A stretch of 11,537 nucleotides of DNA. Source: Treponema sp. Lineage in GTDB: Bacteria; Spirochaetota; Spirochaetia; Treponematales; Breznakiellaceae. Location: positions 1 to 11,537 of the forward strand of contig JAITNU010000089.1 in assembly GCA_031290325.1 (NCBI GenBank), read 5' to 3'. The position numbers and the translations under genes were made by a program. The stretch's first letter is position 1; every line of letters starts with the position of its first letter. Below, in pieces: positions 1-5,639 of the stretch. The notes under the pieces were generated by a model. It did not search any database. It was not told the DNA's origin and saw nothing but the letters and a program-made list of their open reading frames with translations.

Positions 1-630
1 CTTCTTGCTCATCCATGCTTCGATAATTACCGGCACACCGGGATAATTGTGGAGCATTTCATCAACAATGGCGTTTTTCTCAATAATCGGCTGCGTAATG
101 ATGAAAGACGCCCCGGCGGCAAATTTCCGCTTGAGCTTCTCAAACTCGTGCTCCGGCGGCTCATAGGGGTTAAAAGCCACCCCCATGGTGAAAACCCCGG
201 GGTATTCCCGGTTGATGTAACGCAGCAACTCCACCGAAGTTACCGACTGCACATCCCCGGCGCCCACATCGGCGGGTTGGAGCTTTGGCAGCCGGTCGGA
301 CCCGTCGCCCGATACCACGAGGAGGTACTTGATCCCCAGTTTTTTGCAGGAATCCAGTATCTCGTGGATATTTTCTTTGGTATGAAAGGTATTGAGGTGT
401 ATCATCACCTGTTCGCCGTTCACCGCGACACCCAGTTCCTCAATACATTCGGCGCCCTGAAAGGCCAGGAGGCCCATGGCGTTGTCGGTGATACAGGCGC
501 ACCTGCCGCTCTCCCGGACCTTCTCGTACTTGCCCGTGAAGGTTTTCAGGTCTTCCCGCAACTTTTCGGTGGCCTGTTTGGGAGGAAGAATCTCTACGTG
601 ATATATTTTATTTTGAATATGGCGCTGCAT
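1..630 (-). CDS. metF: Methylenetetrahydrofolate reductase family protein, 3' end outside window
   Basis: The reverse strand is open for 210 codons from an ATG at 630 to the left edge, so the C-terminus (roughly 80 residues in a typical enzyme of about 290) is missing. MetF enzymes are flavoproteins of the TIM-barrel fold that reduce 5,10-methylene-THF to 5-methyl-THF in the cytoplasm, for methionine synthesis or the methyl branch of acetogenesis. Family landmarks are visible in order. VEILPPK is at residues 12-18, with Glu13 matching the conserved Glu of EFFPPK. ITDNA is at 47-51. VVSGDG is at 105-110, where Asp109 matches the Asp of the usual ALRGD. FTMGVAFNP is at 147-155, matching the usual F-GVAGYPE. 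LKRKFAAGASFIITQ is at 166-180, matching LK-K-DAGADFIITQ. The ribosome-binding site is weak: AAGGAT lies about 14 bases before the ATG. The GD motif is preceded by Ser rather than Arg, so a divergent subfamily is possible. Confidence 0.85.
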   Translation of the reverse strand, partial: MQRHIQNKIYHVEILPPKQATEKLREDLKTFTGKYEKVRESGRCACITDNAMGLLAFQGAECIEELGVAVNGEQVMIHLNTFHTKENIHEILDSCKKLGIKYLLVVSGDGSDRLPKLQPADVGAGDVQSVTSVELLRYINREYPGVFTMGVAFNPYEPPEHEFEKLKRKFAAGASFIITQPIIEKNAIVDEMLHNYPGVPVIIEAWMSKK

Positions 631-750
631 TAATTGATACCCCGATCCTTTTTATGTAACCCAGAATATAAGAAAAATAAAAAACATACCATGATTTTTA
701 TGCTCAAAATTAGCATTACATTGCTCTACTTGTATTTTTTTGGCCCCTTT
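631..750. other. AT-rich intergenic spacer upstream of the metF-like gene
   Basis: No open frame of note was seen here. The stretch is AT-rich and should hold the promoter of the leftward metF-like gene, but I cannot place a convincing -35/-10 pair. A small inverted repeat, ATGCT (700-704) and AGCAT (712-716), is the only symmetrical site and could be an operator. No hairpin followed by a T-run marks the end of the neighbouring remnant. Confidence 0.5.
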
Positions 751-897
751 TTAGTAGTGGGTGTCAAACCGTTCGCGCAGTTCCGCGATTGAGTGATACG
801 CGCCGCGTTTCTGATACTTATCCGGGTCTTCATAGCGTTCCGTATCCAGCCGGTCCGCATGATACTCACCAACAATAAACTCCGTGCTTTCCGCTCT
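751..897 (-). pseudogene. Start-less C-terminal gene remnant, unidentified
   Basis: Reading leftward, an open frame of 48 sense codons plus a TAA stop (751-753) begins directly after an in-frame TAA at 898-900. It contains no ATG, GTG or TTG start. The peptide (contains GEYHADRLDTERYEDPDKYQ, then KRGAYHSIAELRERFDTHY at the end) has a normal, charged, protein-like composition and ends in a proper stop, so it looks like the tail of a gene whose front has been deleted. I do not recognise the family. The upstream boundary coincides with the arm of a perfect inverted repeat (889-923), which suggests a rearrangement there. It could instead be fortuitous open sequence. A 49-codon frame is not statistically strong, and the call rests on the protein-like composition. 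Confidence 0.45.
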
Positions 898-923
898 TTA
901 AGTAAAGGTATTAAAGAGCGGAA
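889..923 (-). repeat. Perfect 13-bp inverted repeat (9-base loop) after the fusion gene
   Basis: The arms 889-901 (TTCCGCTCTTTAA) and 911-923 (TTAAAGAGCGGAA) are exact reverse complements separated by nine bases. On the minus strand the stem begins 14 bases after the TAG stop of the SDR-glycosidase gene, where a transcription terminator or 3'-end stabilising stem is expected. No T-run follows on either strand, so it is not a classical intrinsic terminator. It also overlaps the broken end of the neighbouring gene remnant. Confidence 0.75.
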
Positions 924-936
924 TACATACTAATCG

Positions 937-3312
937 CTACTTAAGAAGGAGTTCCGAAAGGATTATATATGCACAGGCAGTCCAACTGCCGCCCGACATG
1001 CCTACGCCGCCCATGAAGGGGTTAATAAGCATTATAAATCCACCGTCTTTCACGGTCTGGCAGTAGCGGAGCGCTATTTTCCTGGCAAGCTCCTGCTTTC
1101 CGGCATCGGAAAGCCCGGTGATGATCAGCATATTATAAGGGGGCAATACATAGGCCCGGGCCATGTGCATACCCAGGGCAAGCTCATCACTGGTGGACAG
1201 TTTTTCGCTGGCAAGGCCGTAGGGTGTCAGCAGATCCCCTTCCACCGACAGATCCATAGCAAGCTTGTCAATGATTTCCTGAGGAAGCCGCTTCCCAAGG
1301 ATAATGGGCAAGTAGTACTCGCAAGAATCCGTAGCCACTACTTCGTGGGTCCCATTAACCAGCGCGACAAAGCGCTCGCCATTCCAGAAGGTTTCGATCA
1401 TCTTGCCGATCATGTCCTTTGAACGACGATACCACCCTTCCGCCTCCTCCGCGTCTTTGCCCAGCATCTTTGCAATATCCCCCAAGGCTTCCCAAAGCAG
1501 GGCCAATTCAGCGCACAGATCCGGGGTTTCCATGGCTTTGCCATATTTGAAGACCGTACCATCGTCGCAACCACTCTCGTCTCCGCAGTCATACTGGGGT
1601 AGACCGTCGTGATCGTCATCGCGGTACTTCATGAACCAGTCGCCCCATATAGCAAAGCCGGAATACAGCGTCTCAAGCTTATCTTTGGGAATAGCCCTGG
1701 CAAGATCGTGCTTTTTCATCAGAAGCTTGAGCGCCCATCCCTGAATCGGCGGCTTGAGTTGCGCCCCGGAAAGCCGCGAGTCGTCGTAGAAGTCCGGGAG
1801 CTGACCAACAGGACTCTGCTGATCAAGCATATTGAGCAGCAATTCTGTGGAGAGACTCATGTCGATACTTCCCAGGGCTACCGCGTTGAAGCACTGTTGC
1901 CAGGACGAAGCGCTGAAGGCAGGAAACATATACATATATGGCCTTTTGATTCTACCCGAAGGCCCAACTATGTGGGACCAGAGGGCATAGGCCGCCAACT
2001 CGCGCTTCTCCTCGAAAGGTATGGGAAAATGCGGAATAGTAGCCAGGAAGCTCTCCCAATCTTTCTGGGCGCTTTCCAGGCCCTCCTCGTAATTCGGATA
2101 GCTGTCGCGTACCCAGCCGGCGTAAGGGAATTCCTCCACGGCCAGCAGGATGCTGCTATCGGAATCAGGGTTCACGTCAAGTTGAACACGGGGAGTCGAT
2201 AGCTCATCCCACACCCAGGGGGAATCAGATACTCCCTGGCCCTTCAGCACACGGTATACCATGCAACCGCTATAGCCCATGACGCTTTCCCATGCATTGG
2301 CGCCACGGGGCTTGAGTTGCTGATGGCTTGTCATCGTCCTGTTCAACCTGATCCCCATACCCTGATCTCCCTTAATGAGGAGCAGAGAAGACTCCGCGAA
2401 ACAGAGGTAAAGATTGCCGTGTCGCGTCCTGATGGTCAGCTCTGTTGCCATGGCCTGAACCGCGCAGGCGACCTTTTTACCATTATAGGTCGGGGCAAAA
2501 TTAAACAGCCTGCTGTCTTCAGGCGCGGTACCCCGGCGGGACCCGAAGAATAGTTCCGCCGAACCATAAGAGTCGTCGCTTACCGTTGACAGATATACGC
2601 CGAAATAGCCCCCCTTACGGAAAAAGGGAAAGTTTGCGACGCTGAAAAGCCGTTTACCGTCCTGGAAGAACATCGGATCGGATACTATGGTAAAACGACG
2701 GCGGATATAGGCTTTATTTTCAATCTCGTCCACCATGGCGACGGCATAGTCCGCATAGGTTCCGTAACTTTCACCGGCGGAGTTGAGGATTACATAGTCG
2801 GTCCCTATCATGTACTTCCCCGTCCGTGTGCCTGCGGCGTCGAAGTTTTTGGGCGGGCTTAGGTATGTCCAGTTCACCTTGCTGGCCTTGAGCTTTTCAA
2901 AGGCCTTAACCTGGTTCTCCGGCGCGGCGCGCCAGTCCCTGGGGATACTTTCTAGCACACGCCGCGTTTGCTCCCTGTCTTCCCAGAGGCTACTGGCGCC
3001 ACCTACGCAGAGGAGACGTACTTCCGGCAACTGCTCCATCTCCCTGATGAGCGATTCCATGGCGGTCTGATGAAGGTATTCCGCGCCCGGCTTGTTGAAA
3101 GGTGTCCCGAAGGCGCTCACCACCACGTCGAAGCCCCGAATATCCTCAGCCTTCAGGTTAAAGATATCCCGCTCCAGAATCTTATAGCTTTGCTCTAGAC
3201 GGCCCGCGCTACCCGGCCTGATGATTGCGGTTACTTCGTGACCACGGTTTGCCGCTTCATTTGCGATAAGCCTACCGGCTTTGCCGGTCGCTCCAATAAC
3301 GCCAATTTTCAT
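937..3312 (-). CDS. Fusion protein: NAD(P)-binding Rossmann (SDR/NmrA-like) domain + GH63-like (alpha/alpha)6 glycosidase
   Basis: This is a 791-residue protein. The start is at the ATG at 3312, because AAAAAAGGAG (3318-3328) lies five bases ahead; an in-frame ATG further upstream lacks such a site. Residues 1 to about 212 form an atypical short-chain dehydrogenase-like domain, with MKIGVIGATGKAG carrying the GxxGxxG nucleotide loop (7-13), and ends at RRFTIVSD like a complete single-domain NAD(P)-binding protein. From about residue 213 a glycosidase begins: a beta-sandwich region (about 215-420), a helical linker, then a six-hairpin barrel. Key motifs are DDDHDGLPQYD (565-575) and SGCDDG (580-585). 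In GH63-type enzymes the Asp matching Asp583 is the general acid. A closing SGGSWTACAY (773-782) fits the family C-terminus. There is no signal peptide, so it should be cytoplasmic. Substrate is unknown; alpha-glucoside or mannoside hydrolysis is possible. The gene is divergent from the xylosidase operon. The fusion and the catalytic residues are discussed under findings. Confidence 0.8.
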   Translation of the reverse strand: MKIGVIGATGKAGRLIANEAANRGHEVTAIIRPGSAGRLEQSYKILERDIFNLKAEDIRGFDVVVSAFGTPFNKPGAEYLHQTAMESLIREMEQLPEVRLLCVGGASSLWEDREQTRRVLESIPRDWRAAPENQVKAFEKLKASKVNWTYLSPPKNFDAAGTRTGKYMIGTDYVILNSAGESYGTYADYAVAMVDEIENKAYIRRRFTIVSDPMFFQDGKRLFSVANFPFFRKGGYFGVYLSTVSDDSYGSAELFFGSRRGTAPEDSRLFNFAPTYNGKKVACAVQAMATELTIRTRHGNLYLCFAESSLLLIKGDQGMGIRLNRTMTSHQQLKPRGANAWESVMGYSGCMVYRVLKGQGVSDSPWVWDELSTPRVQLDVNPDSDSSILLAVEEFPYAGWVRDSYPNYEEGLESAQKDWESFLATIPHFPIPFEEKRELAAYALWSHIVGPSGRIKRPYMYMFPAFSASSWQQCFNAVALGSIDMSLSTELLLNMLDQQSPVGQLPDFYDDSRLSGAQLKPPIQGWALKLLMKKHDLARAIPKDKLETLYSGFAIWGDWFMKYRDDDHDGLPQYDCGDESGCDDGTVFKYGKAMETPDLCAELALLWEALGDIAKMLGKDAEEAEGWYRRSKDMIGKMIETFWNGERFVALVNGTHEVVATDSCEYYLPIILGKRLPQEIIDKLAMDLSVEGDLLTPYGLASEKLSTSDELALGMHMARAYVLPPYNMLIITGLSDAGKQELARKIALRYCQTVKDGGFIMLINPFMGGVGMSGGSWTACAYIILSELLLK

Positions 3313-3332
3313 ATATACTCCTTTTTTATGGG

Positions 3333-3362
3333 AGTATAACATACTAAAGGTGGTAAGCCCAA
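3333..3362 (-). promoter_or_regulatory. Putative sigma70 promoter of the SDR-glycosidase gene
   Basis: On the minus strand there is an extended -10, TGTTATACT, with the hexamer TATACT at 3338-3333. A weak -35 TTGGGC (3362-3357) lies 18 bases upstream. Transcription would begin near 3326, leaving a leader of only about 14 bases holding the ribosome-binding site. The -10 is embedded in a perfect palindrome, AGTAT-AAC-ATACT (3333-3345), which could be an operator half-site pair. The -35 overlaps the left border of the repeat element. Confidence 0.5.
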
Positions 3363-3368
3363 AAAAAT

Positions 3369-3395
3369 TTCGCAATTATCCCCTGACGTATAACT
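3369..3395 (+). repeat. Left 27-bp inverted-repeat arm
   Basis: The arm begins TTCGCAATTATCCCC and ends GACGTATAACT. Its exact reverse complement lies at 3545-3571. Confidence 0.9.
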
Positions 3396-3403
3396 ACTAT
3401 CAA

Positions 3404-3529
3404 GGTCTGGCGGCTATAGCCGTTGGCGCAGGGGCCGTAGCCGTTGGTCTGGCGGCTATAGCCGTTGGCGCAGGGGCTGTAGCCGTTGGCGCAGGGGCTG
3501 TAGCCGTTGGCGCAGGGGGCCGTGGCTTT
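3404..3529 (+). repeat. Tandem array of six 21-bp units
   Basis: There are two unit types. Type A (GGTCTGGCGGCTATAGCCGT+T) is at 3404-3424 and 3446-3466. Type B (GGCGCAGGGGCYGTAGCCGT+T) is at 3425-3445, 3467-3487 and 3488-3508. The last unit, 3509-3529, is a diverged B. The order is A-B-A-B-B-B'. The A-B pair is also repeated as a 42-bp unit with one mismatch. The unit length is a multiple of three, so one frame reads AVGAGAV heptads, but no start context supports translation. Confidence 0.9.
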
Positions 3530-3544
3530 TGACTTAATATCACG

Positions 3545-3571
3545 AGTTATACGTCAGGGGATAATTGCGAA
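3545..3571 (-). repeat. Right 27-bp inverted-repeat arm
   Basis: Exact reverse complement of 3369-3395. It begins AGTTATACGTCAGGGG and is followed by an AAA-TTTTTT tract. Confidence 0.9.
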
Positions 3572-3592
3572 AAATTTTTTACAAAAAACTTA

Positions 3593-3620
3593 TTGACACG
3601 CTCAATCTTCGTGTTACGAT
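3593..3620 (+). promoter_or_regulatory. Putative sigma70 promoter of the xylosidase/transport operon
   Basis: A consensus -35 TTGACA (3593-3598) is spaced 16 bases from the -10 TACGAT (3615-3620), giving a start near 3627 and a leader of about 66 bases. AT-rich sequence from the edge of the repeat element (3571-3590) lies just upstream and could act as an UP element. The spacer carries an inverted repeat, ACACG (3596-3600) and CGTGT (3610-3614), extendable imperfectly to eight bases per arm. This is a plausible repressor site covering the promoter. Confidence 0.6.
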
Positions 3621-3692
3621 AAATTGATACCATGTTTACCGTCTTCGTTCTTTAGTATGAACGGACCCTGGCATATTTTAAAGGAGTATTAT

Positions 3693-5615
3693 ATGAATAC
3701 GACCGATCCTTCCGCCCTGCTCCCTAATGGAAACTACTTTGACTTTTGGGACGACAAAACGGATTACAAAACCTTCTTATATGTGGATGGCGCTAATCCT
3801 ATAGCCAGTGATGTTAACCCTGGCGACAAGGAGCGGCCATTTAAAACCATAAACGCTGCGGCTCAGGTGGCGACCCCCGGCGTAAAAGTGATTATCCGGG
3901 GCGGTGAATACCGGGAAACCGTCAAACCTGCCCAGGGCGGTAGCGGCCCCGAAGCCATGATCGCTTACGAGGCGGCCCCCGGCGAAAAAGTGATCATCAA
4001 GGCGTCGGTAGTGGCCAGGCATATCAAACTCAGCGAGGGCTGGCGCTTCGCGGGTTTCATGGCTCCACCCAACGCTCCGCAGATCAATGCCTGGGAGATC
4101 ACTCTGGAGCCGGAAGACCATAAGGGTTATAACCCCTGGAACGCCATCAACCTGATCCACGACCGAACCTTTATTGAGTATGACAAGACCGACATGACCC
4201 CCTATCTGAACCGGCGGGGTATGGTCTTTGTGGACGGGAAGCCTTTGAAACAGGTCCCTGTTCCGGGAGGCATTGGCGCGGAGACGGGAACCTACTGGGT
4301 GGAGTCCAATGGCCAGAAAATCCATGTGCGCCTCCCCAACGACGAAGACCCCAAGGATCACTTGATCGAGTTAAGCGCCCGGGAGCAGTGCTTCGCGCCG
4401 GACACTCCCTTCCTGGCCTATATCCATCTGAAAGACCTTATCTGCGCTCACGCCGCCACCGGTGCTCCTGTGCCCCAGCGCGGCTCCATCTCCTGTTACC
4501 GGGGGCATCACTGGATCATCGAAGGCTGTACTATCGACTGGTCAAATGGAGTGGGCATTGATGCGGGGAACGAGTGCTGGCACCACGGCTTTAACACGGG
4601 CAACATCGTGGGTTACGACATTATCCGGGGTTGTGAAATTCGGGACGTGGGGGTTTGCGGTATTGCCGCAATGGGAACCACCGGGCTTTTGGTGGAGGAT
4701 AACCTGATCTACGGCACAGGCTGGCAGAGAATGGAGCTTTCCTGGGAAGCCGGGGGTATCAAGGTACATAACGCTTGCGACGGCCTCTTCCGGCGGAACA
4801 TCATTGCCCATACCATAGGCTGTGATTCCATCTGGATGGACGTGGGGAACCATAACAGCCGGCTTACCGGAAACCTCCTTATCGATGGTATTGATTCACG
4901 GGAGCATATTTTCATCGAATGTACGCGGGATCAGGAGACGATGATCGACAACAACATCATCTGGAATGTGGAAGGCCGTTACGACCGGAGTAAGATCAAG
5001 GCCTTTGCCGGCTCGGCTCCCTGGTATCGGGATGTGGCGGAAGAGATCACCAATGGGTACGGAATCTATTGCGAAGGGACGGACCGTTTGCGGATAAGCA
5101 ACAATCTGATTGGTCGCTGCAATAACTCCGGGTATTTCGCCAAGACCGTGGCCTTCCGGCTCCACGGCAGGGGCGGCACGTCCCGGCTCAACAAGTTCTA
5201 TAACAACATCTTCTACGACTGTGGCGAGGCGGCCATCAAGATGACCAATATCCATAACGAGGCTGAGGGTAACGCTTATGCCCGTATGCCTTTCACGGGA
5301 GGCTACCTCCGGGTACTCTATCCAGCGCCGAGTATGTGTCTGGATCTCCCTTCATGGCAGGAGTTCTGTGGTTTCGATAAAGACGGCTGTATCGCCGGCC
5401 TCTCCATTGACATCAACAGCGAAACCTACGAAATGAGCATTGAGGTACAGCAGGCGCTCCCGTTGGTAACAGCGGATCCCAAGTCGAATACCGACTACTT
5501 CACCGATGCGGCTCCGGCAGACAAGCGTATCGCCGGTCCTTTCCCTAAGCTGCCTGCGGGTAAGACGGTAATCAGTATCGATCCCAGAAGGTATGGTAAG
5601 GCCGCCACTCGTTAA
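3693..5615 (+). CDS. Right-handed parallel beta-helix glycosidase, divergent GH120-like
   Basis: This is a 640-residue protein with no signal peptide, so probably cytoplasmic. The start is the ATG at 3693 because AAGGAG (3681-3686) sits six bases ahead; an earlier in-frame ATG at 3624 lies at the predicted transcription start. The N-terminus (KERPFKTINAAAQ followed by IIRGGEYRE at 67-75) is the signature of pectate-lyase-like beta-helices. The whole chain runs parallel to the next gene product. NPWNAINLIHDRTF corresponds to its NPYKEVIYGDWFF, AATGAP (254-259) to AATNWAP, GHHWIIEGC to SKGWIIEDN, and AGGIKVH to LGGIKLH. IWMD (Asp383) and FIEC (Glu409) fall where the GH120 nucleophile and acid/base lie. 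This suggests an active glycosidase on a related but different linkage. It is the first gene of the operon and ends 24 bases before the xylosidase. A lyase or an epimerase of the same fold cannot be excluded. Confidence 0.75.
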   Translation: MNTTDPSALLPNGNYFDFWDDKTDYKTFLYVDGANPIASDVNPGDKERPFKTINAAAQVATPGVKVIIRGGEYRETVKPAQGGSGPEAMIAYEAAPGEKVIIKASVVARHIKLSEGWRFAGFMAPPNAPQINAWEITLEPEDHKGYNPWNAINLIHDRTFIEYDKTDMTPYLNRRGMVFVDGKPLKQVPVPGGIGAETGTYWVESNGQKIHVRLPNDEDPKDHLIELSAREQCFAPDTPFLAYIHLKDLICAHAATGAPVPQRGSISCYRGHHWIIEGCTIDWSNGVGIDAGNECWHHGFNTGNIVGYDIIRGCEIRDVGVCGIAAMGTTGLLVEDNLIYGTGWQRMELSWEAGGIKVHNACDGLFRRNIIAHTIGCDSIWMDVGNHNSRLTGNLLIDGIDSREHIFIECTRDQETMIDNNIIWNVEGRYDRSKIKAFAGSAPWYRDVAEEITNGYGIYCEGTDRLRISNNLIGRCNNSGYFAKTVAFRLHGRGGTSRLNKFYNNIFYDCGEAAIKMTNIHNEAEGNAYARMPFTGGYLRVLYPAPSMCLDLPSWQEFCGFDKDGCIAGLSIDINSETYEMSIEVQQALPLVTADPKSNTDYFTDAAPADKRIAGPFPKLPAGKTVISIDPRRYGKAATR

Positions 5616-5639
5616 GCGGGAAGAGCAAAGGAGTAATGC

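Larger units (their letters stand above)
3361..3580. mobile_element. Inverted-repeat-bounded element carrying 21-bp tandem repeats (MITE-like)
   Basis: The stretch is bounded by 27-bp perfect inverted arms (3369-3395 and 3545-3571). Outside them lie A-runs at the left (3361-3367) and a matching T-run at the right (3575-3580), which extend the symmetry with a two-base offset. The 149 bases between the arms hold a GC-rich 21-bp tandem array. There is no transposase and no plausible gene inside. It fills the gap between two outward promoters. The type is inferred from structure only. It could be a non-autonomous transposable element, a dispersed chromosomal repeat, or a large bidirectional hairpin. 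No target-site duplication was recognised. Confidence 0.5.

Noticed and set aside
49..633. Rightward 194-codon open frame at the left edge
   Set aside because: It is antisense to the MetF-family frame, which has clear family motifs. The rightward translation has no recognisable features.
889..923. Classical Rho-independent terminator
   Set aside because: The stem is perfect, but neither side is followed by a T-run, so it is annotated as an inverted repeat only.
3404..3529. Tandem array as a CRISPR
   Set aside because: Units are contiguous with no unique spacers, and no cas genes are present.
3281..3532. Rightward 83-codon frame ending in AVGAGAV heptad repeats
   Set aside because: It starts inside the divergent gene, lacks a ribosome-binding site, and the repeats are explained by a 21-bp DNA array in a non-coding element.
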